Positions 9,478 through 18,151 of a DNA stretch of 64,000 bases are shown here, one piece after another. The stretch is from Streptomyces capillispiralis (lineage in GTDB: Bacteria; Actinomycetota; Actinomycetes; Streptomycetales; Streptomycetaceae): positions 7,142,001 to 7,206,000 of the forward strand of contig NZ_VIWV01000001.1 in assembly GCF_007829875.1 (NCBI RefSeq), in the 5' to 3' direction. Both the position numbers and the translations under genes were made by a program. The first letter of the stretch is position 1; each line of letters opens with the position of its first letter. The notes beneath the pieces were generated by a model. It was not told where the DNA came from and searched no databases. It saw nothing but the letters and a program-made list of their open reading frames with translations.

Positions 9478-12400
9478 TCGTCATCCTCCTCATCCTCGGT
9501 GCCCTCATTGTTGCCGGTGGGGCTGACAACGCCCTGCGAGGCGGCACGACGATGATTCTCTTCGAGGAGGCGGTCGAGGATCTCTACCCGAGCGGCAGGG
9601 CTCACCGTCCAGCGTTCCATTTGGCGGTATGTGTGGAATCCGTGCTCCAGCCGGACGTCATCCCAGCCGTAGGCCGCCATGACTGCTTGGTCGAGCTCGA
9701 CGTGGATCTGGCGAAGGCGGGCTACATCGGGGTCTGCGGCGTCGGAGATGGCGGGGTCGTTGACCAGATTGTAGAGCTTGGTGAGGCCCAGGTTGCGGCG
9801 GAGCATGATTTCGCGGCGCTCGGCGTGGAGGGTGCGGCCGGCATCGGCGAGCTCATCTGTGGCTCTTGGCTGAGGGAAGGTATCGAACACATCAGACGGC
9901 GTGTACCGAGGGTCATTTCGCATGCCCGACCCGTACTTGATGGCCCAAGTTTGATGCAGCGAAGACGACAACACCGCCTGAGCTGCATAGGATTCCGTAG
10001 CGAACACTCCCAACATGTGACTACAGACTTGTTTCGCTGAGACACGCACCGGCATCACTGTCTTGCTTACCAGAGCGATCACGAGCAATTCGTCCAGGTC
10101 TGCGATCGCCTTGCGCATCGCAGGGCGCTTGTCTGCGTACTGCCACCACCGGTCTCGCAGTACCTTCCGGTTGACCTTCTGGCGATCAGCCTTAACAGAC
10201 TGGAGTACACGCTCATAGGGAAGTGGGTATTCCTTCGCCTTCTCTTCGGTGCGGTCGAAGAAGTCGATAACCCATCGTGACGGCGAGCTATCCGGGCGGG
10301 AATTGAGATCCTCACCATTGAGGTAGGGGAATAGAACGTCCTTGTTCCGTGGATCGACCTCGATCCACGCTGCGGCTTCGTCGGGCTCCAGGACGAATCC
10401 CATGCCCAGCACGTAGCAGCCGATGTACGCAACTCCCTTATTCTCCACCAACTGGACCGGATGACCGTCTACCTGGCCGCCCGGTTCCAGCAGTGTAGAG
10501 ACCCGCTTGACCTCGAGGTCCCCCTCAACCTCCGCGACGATCCGGGGCACCGCCGAGTTAATGTCGGCCCGACTGCCCCACACCGCCGAATACTCCAGAT
10601 TAGCGCTAGCCGCAGGCCATGACCGGCTCTGGATGGCGCGGGTGATGGTGAAGTTCTGCGAGACCAGCTGGTCGAGGCCGACCTGTCGGGTGTCTCCCTG
10701 AGCGACCGTGTTCGTTGCGATCAGCCCGAGCCCTCCCCGCCGTGATAGAAGCTCATGCGCGCGCAGGAAGAAGTACGCCACCAGGTCCGCGCTCCCCTTC
10801 CTGCCTCCTGCTAGCGTGTTGACGAACCAATCGCGGGCGTTCGTTCCCACTGATCCGGTGAGCTTCTTCCCGCCCAAGAATGGTGGGTTTCCGATCACCG
10901 CATCGAACCCGCCCCTCTCCATCACATCTGGCACGGCGAGAATCCAGTGCAGCGGCTTCCAGCGTTCGTAGTCCGTCGTCACGATCGGCGTGAGGCCAGC
11001 CTGCTTGATGCCATCGAGCATCGCCCGGTCCTGGTCAGCCTCTCCGCCGTCGACCGGGTAAGCGCTCTCGACCGCGATGCGGAGATTCTCGTAAGCCGCC
11101 TTCAACTCCTTCCCGGGCTTTCCGCCCCACCGCAGCCCCGCCGCGATCACACCGTCCGCGACGTCGGTGAGCTGCGCGGTCAGCTCCTGGTACCGGCGCC
11201 ACTGCCGCCGCTTGGTGGCGGCCGAGCGCTGTGGGTCGTTGTCGTCGACCTCGGTGGCGAGCTGGCGACGCAGACGGCTGGCTTGGTCCAGGATGTCGTC
11301 CACGTCCAAGGCGAAGATGCTGAGCTGGTTGCCGGCCGCGGCGGGGTCGATGTGGAGGCGACGTAGCTGGTCGGCGTTGGTCAGGCCGAGCAGGGCGTTG
11401 CCGTGGAGCACCTTGTCGTCGACAAACGAGAACGGGAGCTTCGGGTCCAGCGACACCAGCCACAGCGACAGCTTGCACATCTCCACGGCCATGCCGTTGA
11501 TGTCGGCGCCGTACAGGCAGGTGGCGACGACGGTCCTTATGGCGTGGACGTGCAGGTCGTGCGGTGTCCTTCCACGTGCTTCGCCTTGGCGCTGCCATGC
11601 TTCGACGAGCCGGTCGGCGAGGTAGCGGGCGGCTGCGACGAGGAAGGCGCCGGAGCCGCAGGCGATGTCGGCGATGCGCAGGTCGAGGATCTGGTCGGAG
11701 TCGATGGGCCGCCAGGCGTCCTGGTCGGCGGTCTGGTGTGGTCCGGGCGAGTAGACGAGGGGTTCCAGCGCGTAGCGGACGACTTCCTCGGCCAGCGAGC
11801 GGGGCGTGTAGTGCGCGCCGGCCGAGGCGCGCGAGGGCGTCTCCACCAGCAGGACGCCGCCGGGCTCGACCACCAGCGGTCGGTTGCGCAGGTCTCGGCG
11901 GATGAGTCCGATGTACGGGCGCAGTCGGTCGCGCAGTTCGGGGTCGTCGGTGACGTCGCGCAGGGCGATCTCGGTGTCGTCGAGGGTGTCGCCCGTCTTC
12001 AGTGCTTTGGTGAGGGCGGCTTTGCTGGACGGCTTCGCGGCTGGCTGGTGCTGCTTTATCCAGGCGAGGATCGCGTCGGCCAGCGCGGTCTCGGTGTACT
12101 TGGCCTGGCTGAGTTCTTCGAGGGTGGCGAGGGGGATCTCGGGTTCGGATCCCGCGCTGCCGGTGAGTCCGACGATGATCTCTTCGGCGGGTTCGCAGGA
12201 GTAGCCGAGCAGACCTTCGTAGATGTAGCCGATCTGTTCGACGTCGATGTCACGGAAGGAGATCCGTCGTGCTCCGCCGGGCAGTTGGGCGATCTGGACG
12301 GCGCGCAGGACTTCGAGCATGACGCGGTCGCTGACCGTGATGGTCAGGGTGTCCTGCGAGTCGCAAGCGGTGAGGAACGGGAAGCGGGCCGGGTCGAAGA

Positions 12401-13520
12401 GGGAGCCGCCGTACTCGGGAAGGCGCAGGTCCTCGAAGCTCGCGCCCCGGTACAGGGCCTGCGAGGTGGCCAGGAGCCGGTGCCAGGTCAGGGACGTGGC
12501 GTCGAGGGCCTGTTCGCCTTCCTCCTTCTCGCGGGCGTCGAGGAGGTCGAGTTCGTCGCTGATGCCGTATCCCATCGCGAAGAGGCGGCTCTGAGGCAGC
12601 AGCCCGCGTTCTTCGGCGAAGAGGAGGAAGACGACGCGCATCATGACGGTGACGGCGGCCTCGTAGACCTCGCCCCGTGCCGCCGGCAGCGGGTCTGGCT
12701 CGCCGCGTCGCTGTGCGTCCAGGGCGCCTTCGGACAGGGCCTGGACGATGAGTTCGACTGCGCGGCGGACCTGGGTGCCGAGCGCTTCGGTGATCTTCTC
12801 GGCGGCCGTGACGGACTCGCCGAAGAGTTCCGTCAGCCGGTCCTGCGCTTTGCCGCCGACCAGGCGGCGGCGCTGGAGGAGTTCGATGAAGGCGTTGCGG
12901 GTCTGGGGCTCTTCGATCCAGGTCTGGGCATCAACGATGCCGGAGGCGACCATGGTCTGCGGGCGGGCGCTGACGATCGCCCACCAGCGGCCGTCGGTGA
13001 CGACTCCGATGGGGACGTCCGAGGCGCGCAGCAGCTCTTCCATGCGGTCGATGGGGCTGGCCGACCAGCCGTCGGTGAGCGGATCGCGCAGGGAGTCCGT
13101 GGGGTCCGTGACCAGGACGAGAGCCCCGGTGGTGTCGCCGTGGACGAGCGCGCCGTCGGCGCGCACGGTGACGGTGTAATCGGGTGAGCGGACTTCGGCG
13201 GCGGCTGGGGCGGGCACGGTGTAGGAGGCGCCCCAGCGCAAGCCCTGGCGCAGGACGAGGTCGACCCAGGTGTCGCGGGCCTCGCGGTACAGGTCGAGGG
13301 CGGCTTCGTCGCCCCGGTGCTCGTCCCAGTTCTCCCATGCCTTCTCGAAGGCTGGCTTGGCGTCCTTGATGGCGTCGAGCGCCCGGGAGTGGGGCTGGGG
13401 GATGCCCTGGGGATAGACACGTTCCAGGGCGGGGACGGCGAGGAAGGGACCGTCGGCGTCGACGAGTTCGAGCCAGGCGCGGTGCAGGCCGGCGGCGGTC
13501 GGGGGGTAGCGGCGGCTCAT
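9474..13520 (-). CDS. drmMI: DISARM class 1 adenine methylase DrmMI (1348 aa)
   Basis: DrmMI marks host DNA as self in class 1 DISARM. Class I N6-adenine methylase motifs are clear: the SAM-binding motif in IADIACGSGAFLVAAARYLA (about nt 11640-11690) and catalytic motif IV in AVIGNPPFLGGKK (about nt 10865-10895). The ~550-residue N-terminal region and the C-terminal target-recognition part match the large size typical of DrmMI, unlike the small cytosine methylase DrmMII of class 2. The ATG at 13520 overlaps the drmD stop (ATGA) and the stop overlaps drmA (GTGA). The frame is intact across 4 kb. Together with drmD next to it, this fixes the system as class 1. Confidence 0.93.
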   Translation of the reverse strand: MSRRYPPTAAGLHRAWLELVDADGPFLAVPALERVYPQGIPQPHSRALDAIKDAKPAFEKAWENWDEHRGDEAALDLYREARDTWVDLVLRQGLRWGASYTVPAPAAAEVRSPDYTVTVRADGALVHGDTTGALVLVTDPTDSLRDPLTDGWSASPIDRMEELLRASDVPIGVVTDGRWWAIVSARPQTMVASGIVDAQTWIEEPQTRNAFIELLQRRRLVGGKAQDRLTELFGESVTAAEKITEALGTQVRRAVELIVQALSEGALDAQRRGEPDPLPAARGEVYEAAVTVMMRVVFLLFAEERGLLPQSRLFAMGYGISDELDLLDAREKEEGEQALDATSLTWHRLLATSQALYRGASFEDLRLPEYGGSLFDPARFPFLTACDSQDTLTITVSDRVMLEVLRAVQIAQLPGGARRISFRDIDVEQIGYIYEGLLGYSCEPAEEIIVGLTGSAGSEPEIPLATLEELSQAKYTETALADAILAWIKQHQPAAKPSSKAALTKALKTGDTLDDTEIALRDVTDDPELRDRLRPYIGLIRRDLRNRPLVVEPGGVLLVETPSRASAGAHYTPRSLAEEVVRYALEPLVYSPGPHQTADQDAWRPIDSDQILDLRIADIACGSGAFLVAAARYLADRLVEAWQRQGEARGRTPHDLHVHAIRTVVATCLYGADINGMAVEMCKLSLWLVSLDPKLPFSFVDDKVLHGNALLGLTNADQLRRLHIDPAAAGNQLSIFALDVDDILDQASRLRRQLATEVDDNDPQRSAATKRRQWRRYQELTAQLTDVADGVIAAGLRWGGKPGKELKAAYENLRIAVESAYPVDGGEADQDRAMLDGIKQAGLTPIVTTDYERWKPLHWILAVPDVMERGGFDAVIGNPPFLGGKKLTGSVGTNARDWFVNTLAGGRKGSADLVAYFFLRAHELLSRRGGLGLIATNTVAQGDTRQVGLDQLVSQNFTITRAIQSRSWPAASANLEYSAVWGSRADINSAVPRIVAEVEGDLEVKRVSTLLEPGGQVDGHPVQLVENKGVAYIGCYVLGMGFVLEPDEAAAWIEVDPRNKDVLFPYLNGEDLNSRPDSSPSRWVIDFFDRTEEKAKEYPLPYERVLQSVKADRQKVNRKVLRDRWWQYADKRPAMRKAIADLDELLVIALVSKTVMPVRVSAKQVCSHMLGVFATESYAAQAVLSSSLHQTWAIKYGSGMRNDPRYTPSDVFDTFPQPRATDELADAGRTLHAERREIMLRRNLGLTKLYNLVNDPAISDAADPDVARLRQIHVELDQAVMAAYGWDDVRLEHGFHTYRQMERWTVSPAARVEILDRLLEENHRRAASQGVVSPTGNNEGTEDEEDDE

Positions 13521-16500
13521 GCCTTGACCATTCCGTTCTTCGCGTCTTCGGGGGCGAGGGCGAACACGACCGCGGCGGCGGATACGTAGGGCCTGATGTC
13601 GCTGTAGCGCTCCTGGATCGAGACGATCTCGCGCGCCTCCTCGTCGTCCAGGCTGTCCAGGCGCTCGTTCATGTGGTGCAGGTCCCGACGTCGCTGCTTC
13701 TGCTGGTCGTCGGTGAACAGAAGCTCTTCCTCAGCGCGGATGGCCTGCTCCAGGCGGTCACGGGACTCGCGCAGGTTGAGCCGGAAGGCGCCGAAGATCT
13801 CGTGGGCGCGTTTGATGTCGGCGTCCCGGCGCTGGGTGAGCGCCTCGGTGACCTTCTCCTGACGGCTGGCGCTCTTGCGTTCCATCGCAGTCAGCAGGCG
13901 TGTGCGCAGCCGGGAGCCATCGTCGTTCCACTGCTCGGCGAGGTGAGCTCGTACCTTCTCATCGGCGAGGAGCAGATCGGCGGAGTCGAGGGTCTCGTCG
14001 AGGACCTGCTCGACCTTGGACTCGGCAAGTGCCTGACCACGCAGCCGGACGCCCGTGAGGAACACCTCCTCGTGCAGGCGCAGCCCGCCGCGTCCGACCA
14101 GGACTAGCCGGGAGACGGCGGCGACACAGGACTCGGGAAGGCCCGGGGCGATGACGGCGGTGACCCGGTGCACCGGGGAGTCCGTGCTGAAGAGCGCGGA
14201 GCGCAGGGTGCGGGTGGCGCGCTGCATGAGGGCGTGCCCGAGGTGGATGTGGACCAGGTCGGTGCGGTGTTGCGCGGCCTGGTCGTCGAAGGTGATGGGG
14301 CGCGGGACGCCAGGCTCCAGGCGGGTGTCCAGGCCACGCAGGGCCGGCTGCCAGGAGCGGCTGAGGTTCGGGATCCCGAAGACCTGCGCCTCGGTGCGGT
14401 CGTCGCCGATCTCGACGAGCGGGGGCTGCGAGGTCAGCGTGAGCGCCGTGTCCACCACCCGGCGGGCGTTTGCGGGCGTGAGATGCATGGCGGCCTTGCT
14501 CTCGTGGTACGTCTCGGAGAGCTTGGTGAGCCGGCGGTTCAGCTCCATTCCGCCGGCCAGCACGCGGGTGATCACCTCGTTGCCGTCGTCCGGCGCGGTC
14601 AGCCGGGCCTTGCGCACCGTACGGGTGGGGGCGAAGTGTTCCTGCACCTCGGCATCGATGACCTGGTTGACCTTGCCGAGGTCCTCGGTGGCCTGCCCGA
14701 CCTTGGTCGCGATGATCCCCATGAACTTCATGTCCGCGTCGTACGTCGTGGAGCTGGAGACCGGCACGAAGTGGAAGATCTCAGGGTGCTTCGTCTGCCC
14801 GTACCGGTCGATCCGGCCGATGCGCTGCTCCAGGCGGGACGGGTTGAAGGGGATGTCGAAGTTGACCAGGCGGTGGCAATGGGTCTGCAGGTCGATGCCC
14901 TCGCCGGCGGAGTCGGTGGCGAGCAGGACGCGGACGGGGTGCTTGTCCGGGCTCTCGGTGAACCGGGCGCGGATCTTCTCCCGCTCCTCGGTCGGGGTCG
15001 AGCCCTGGATGACCTCCAGTACGTCGTTGTAGCCGCGCTGCCGCAGGACGCGCTCGATCCATTCGAGGGTGGCCGCGTACTCCGTGAACACCACGACGCG
15101 TTCGTTGGTCCAATGGGTGCCGTCCGGCCGGCAGACTGCGGCGAGGAAGGTCAGCAGTTCTTCCAGCCGGGAGTCCGGCTTGTGCTCATAGCGGCGCCCC
15201 CACTCGATGAGCGAGGCGATTTCGCTGCTGGTGGCCGCGACTAGGGGGTCCGAGCCCTTGGAGTGGCGCAGCGCGGTGAACTCGGGGTGTTCGGCCGCGC
15301 CCTCCTCCTCGTCGGACTGGCCGCTGCCCAGCACCTCCGTGTAGTACTGGTCTTCGTCGTCCATCCGAAGCTTCCGGTCGCCGCCGTCCGCGCCCTCATA
15401 CAGCTCAAGGGTGCGGGCGAACGACCACGGGCTGGACAGGAAACGCTTCTTCAGCAGCATCGCGACGATGTCGCCGCCCGAGCCCTTGCCGTTCGCCCGG
15501 GCACTGTCCGCCAGCAGCCGCTCCAGCCGCGCGAACTGCTGCTGCTCCTCCTCCGACGGCGTGAACGGGAGGGTCCCCAGCTTCCGTGTCTTGAACCCCT
15601 TGTCCGGCAGATCGGTCTTCAGCCACCGCACCATCACCTCCCTCAGTGCCTGCTCGTCGATGCTCGCGCCGCGGGTGAACCGGCGGCCGTCGATCATCTC
15701 CAGCAGGGCGGTGAACGACTCCGAATAGCCGTTGTGCGGCGTCGCGCTCAAAAACAGCCGGTGCTCGCATGCCTCGGCGAGCCGCATGGTCGCCGTCGTC
15801 CGTTTGCTGTCCACCGCGTAGCCGCGCTGCCCCGGTGCCGTCGTCGGACTGGCCGGCGCCACATGGTGCGCCTCGTCGACCACCAGCACGTCGAACGCGT
15901 ACCGCCTGGCCGTGCCCGCGCTGCGCACATCGGCCAGCACGTCGCGCAGCAGGCGCTGCGCCCGCAGTGACGGCAGCCACGCCATGCTCACGATCACGCG
16001 CGGGAAGAGGCGGAAAGGGTTGGCGTTCAGCCCGTGGCTCCGCCGCACCTTCGCCATCAGCTCGCTGTTGACGATGACGAAGTCGAGGCCGAACTTCTCT
16101 CGCATCTCGTCCTGCCACTTCAGCGACAGGCTCGGCGGGCACACGATCACCACGGATCGTGCACGGTGCCGCAGCAGCAGCTCCTGCACGACGAGGCCGG
16201 CCTCGATGGTCTTGCCCAGGCCGACGTCGTCCGCGAGCAGCAGGTTCGTACGCGAAGACTGAAGGGCCCGGCTCAGCGGCACCAGCTGGTACGCCTCCAC
16301 GTTCGCGCCGCTGCGGAAGGGGGCCTGGTAGGAGTTCGCGTCCGCCGAGGTGACCGCACCCCAGCGGACCGCGTCCACGAACGCGGCGAGGGTGTTCGGG
16401 TCGTCGAACGCTTCCGCCCGCACAGTATCCGGAAGGCCCTGGTTCGGGGCGAGGGTGTGCCCGACCTCCAGCTCCCAGACCACCGTCAGCTCTTGCCCGA

Positions 16501-16720
16501 GCCGGTCCTCGTCCAGCGACTGCAGGCTGACCACATGGGTAAGTCCCGGCATGCCCTCGTCTGCGGGGCTACGAGGAAGGCCCTGCTTCTGGATATCGGA
16601 CACGGCCCAGGTGGAGCCCCGCACCTTGACGACCTGTCCCGGCTCCGGGACCGGCGGAACGGCCGCCGTATTCGGGGTGCTGCTCGCCGATCCCTGCGGA
16701 TACTCCGTCGCCGTCGCCAC
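13517..16720 (-). CDS. drmD: DISARM SNF2-like helicase DrmD (1067 aa)
   Basis: DrmD is the SNF2-family ATPase that defines class 1 DISARM. Visible motifs: Walker A LADDVGLGKTIEAGLV (about nt 16205-16245), DEAH-type motif II VVDEAHHVAP (about nt 15860-15885), motif III-like FLSATPHNGY, and motif VI EQRIGRIDRYGQ (about nt 14800-14830). The last ~300 residues are strongly helical. I prefer the GTG at 16720 because AAGGAG lies nine bases upstream. The frame extends to an ATG at 16777, which has no visible ribosome binding site. First gene of the operon; its promoter should lie in the ~370 bases before the Wadjet operon ends. SNF2 proteins in DISARM probably remodel or translocate DNA; its exact role is not settled. 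Confidence 0.92.
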   Translation of the reverse strand: MATATEYPQGSASSTPNTAAVPPVPEPGQVVKVRGSTWAVSDIQKQGLPRSPADEGMPGLTHVVSLQSLDEDRLGQELTVVWELEVGHTLAPNQGLPDTVRAEAFDDPNTLAAFVDAVRWGAVTSADANSYQAPFRSGANVEAYQLVPLSRALQSSRTNLLLADDVGLGKTIEAGLVVQELLLRHRARSVVIVCPPSLSLKWQDEMREKFGLDFVIVNSELMAKVRRSHGLNANPFRLFPRVIVSMAWLPSLRAQRLLRDVLADVRSAGTARRYAFDVLVVDEAHHVAPASPTTAPGQRGYAVDSKRTTATMRLAEACEHRLFLSATPHNGYSESFTALLEMIDGRRFTRGASIDEQALREVMVRWLKTDLPDKGFKTRKLGTLPFTPSEEEQQQFARLERLLADSARANGKGSGGDIVAMLLKKRFLSSPWSFARTLELYEGADGGDRKLRMDDEDQYYTEVLGSGQSDEEEGAAEHPEFTALRHSKGSDPLVAATSSEIASLIEWGRRYEHKPDSRLEELLTFLAAVCRPDGTHWTNERVVVFTEYAATLEWIERVLRQRGYNDVLEVIQGSTPTEEREKIRARFTESPDKHPVRVLLATDSAGEGIDLQTHCHRLVNFDIPFNPSRLEQRIGRIDRYGQTKHPEIFHFVPVSSSTTYDADMKFMGIIATKVGQATEDLGKVNQVIDAEVQEHFAPTRTVRKARLTAPDDGNEVITRVLAGGMELNRRLTKLSETYHESKAAMHLTPANARRVVDTALTLTSQPPLVEIGDDRTEAQVFGIPNLSRSWQPALRGLDTRLEPGVPRPITFDDQAAQHRTDLVHIHLGHALMQRATRTLRSALFSTDSPVHRVTAVIAPGLPESCVAAVSRLVLVGRGGLRLHEEVFLTGVRLRGQALAESKVEQVLDETLDSADLLLADEKVRAHLAEQWNDDGSRLRTRLLTAMERKSASRQEKVTEALTQRRDADIKRAHEIFGAFRLNLRESRDRLEQAIRAEEELLFTDDQQKQRRRDLHHMNERLDSLDDEEAREIVSIQERYSDIRPYVSAAAVVFALAPEDAKNGMVKA

Positions 16721-17089
16721 CTGGGCAGACTCCTTCACCAATGCCGTCACTGCCGGAGCGTAACCACCCAGGCACATGGGGATAGCATCAGGCCGCAGGG
16801 GTCACAGAAACACCAGTATCTCCGACCTGGCTGCGGCCCGCTGCAAGTCCTCAGGACTCGCGAACACCGTGGTCAGCGGATTACGGAAGGGGCGTCTTGG
16901 CCAGGGCTCGTCAGTGCGGGCTTCCGCCCGCACCCCCGCGCGATCTCGATCAAGACACACTCGGGCTGGGTGCCCCCTGGTGGAATAGATGGCTCCCTGC
17001 CCTCGATCGTCACTTTCTATCCCTCACCCATGGGGCGAGACCTGCGGTGGTGTACGCCGCCGGGGGCGGCGGCGGCCGTCAACAAGACG
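16721..17089. other. Intergenic region between Wadjet and DISARM operons
   Basis: About 370 bases between the jetD stop and the drmD start. Both operons run leftwards, so this stretch should hold the end of the jet transcript and the promoter of the drm operon. I see no convincing hairpin with a T-run and no clear -35/-10 pair. The short open frames on either strand are not supported by codon use or a ribosome binding site. Confidence 0.5.
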
Positions 17090-18151
17090 TCAAGTGCGCC
17101 AACTGGAGTCGACTGAGAGCTGGTTGCGGTTGGTCGCTTCCTGCGCGAGGCGCTGGCCGGCGGTGAGTAGATCGTGGGCCTGTGTGGACAGGGGCGCGGG
17201 CAGCCAGGCAGTGAGCGTCTGGGCACGGTCGTCGGCAACGAGAGCGGAGGGCGTGGGGGTGTGGCCGAGGAGGAGTCGGTAGAGGTCAGTTGCCGGTTCA
17301 ATCGGGGGCAGGCCGTGCTGGAGGGCGGTGAGGGATGCGCGAGCAGGGATGGCCAGGCCGTCGGCGTCGAGGTCGCCGTAGTAGAAAGTGCGGTGGATGC
17401 CGGATAGTTCTGTGAGGCGGCTGACAGAGGCTTCGAAGGAACGTCCGGCCCCGAAGGCGATGAAACGGATGCGGCCGGGCTGCTTGGCGATCAGGTCGTG
17501 GAGGGTGGCATAGGTGTCGCTGTTCTCCACCACCAGAAGGGTGTCGCCGTCGCCGACTTGGTGGTGGGCGAGCGGGGGCGGCTGGCGGTAGGTGGCCAGC
17601 TGATCGAGGGTGAGGCGCCCGGGGGCGAACAGCGCGCCGGAGATGAGGGCGTCGAGACGTTTCTCGTCGCGGAAGATCTCGTAGGACCGCTCGCGCAGCG
17701 GGATCGGCGTACGCCGGTCGGGGGCGTAGCTGCTGTCCCGGAACCAGCGGTTGCACGCCAGGAGGTCCTCGGTCTGTGCGGCGGTGAGACGGGCGGTGTA
17801 GGCCCAGTCGAGTTCCGGGCGCCACGAGACGGGTTCACGCGGTGCACGCGGCGTCGCCTGGGTGGTGGCGGGCAGACGTACTTGTTCGGGCAGGCGTGGT
17901 CGGCCGGCGTCCCAGTGGGCTCTGCTGGTGGGCAGGTTGAGGAGGCGGTGGTCGGCGAGTTCGTGCAGGAGTGTGGCGAGCGCGGTGCGCGCGTGCTCGC
18001 CACTGGCCAGGCCGGGCAGGGCTGCGGTGAATGCTTCGACGAGGGTGGCGCGGGACACGGTGGCCTTCTCGGCCCGGGCCTGCAGCGCGGCGCTGAGGCT
18101 GGCCGCCGCGGGTGACAGTGGCGGGAGCGGAGGGGGAGAACCGGCGGTCAT
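17090..18151 (-). CDS. jetD: Wadjet nuclease JetD (Toprim-like, 353 aa)
   Basis: JetD is the Toprim-family, topoisomerase VI-like nuclease that cuts plasmid DNA once the JetABC motor has stalled. The Toprim glutamate sits in LLVVENSDTYATL (about nt 17515-17545) and the metal-binding D-x-D in FYYGDLDADGL (about nt 17360-17390), both in the C-terminal half. The N-terminal ~150 residues are the arm-type domain. I chose the ATG at 18151 because it forms an ATGA overlap with the jetC stop; the frame stays open upstream to 18328, but that stretch is Arg/Pro-rich and is only the shadow of jetC. The catalytic residues are present, so the nuclease should be active. Confidence 0.9.
   Translation of the reverse strand: MTAGSPPPLPPLSPAAASLSAALQARAEKATVSRATLVEAFTAALPGLASGEHARTALATLLHELADHRLLNLPTSRAHWDAGRPRLPEQVRLPATTQATPRAPREPVSWRPELDWAYTARLTAAQTEDLLACNRWFRDSSYAPDRRTPIPLRERSYEIFRDEKRLDALISGALFAPGRLTLDQLATYRQPPPLAHHQVGDGDTLLVVENSDTYATLHDLIAKQPGRIRFIAFGAGRSFEASVSRLTELSGIHRTFYYGDLDADGLAIPARASLTALQHGLPPIEPATDLYRLLLGHTPTPSALVADDRAQTLTAWLPAPLSTQAHDLLTAGQRLAQEATNRNQLSVDSSWRT

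Noticed and set aside
11403..13187. A 594-codon plus-strand open frame opposite drmMI
   Set aside because: Val/Gly/Asp-rich composition typical of an antisense shadow; no motif; the methylase motifs are on the minus strand.
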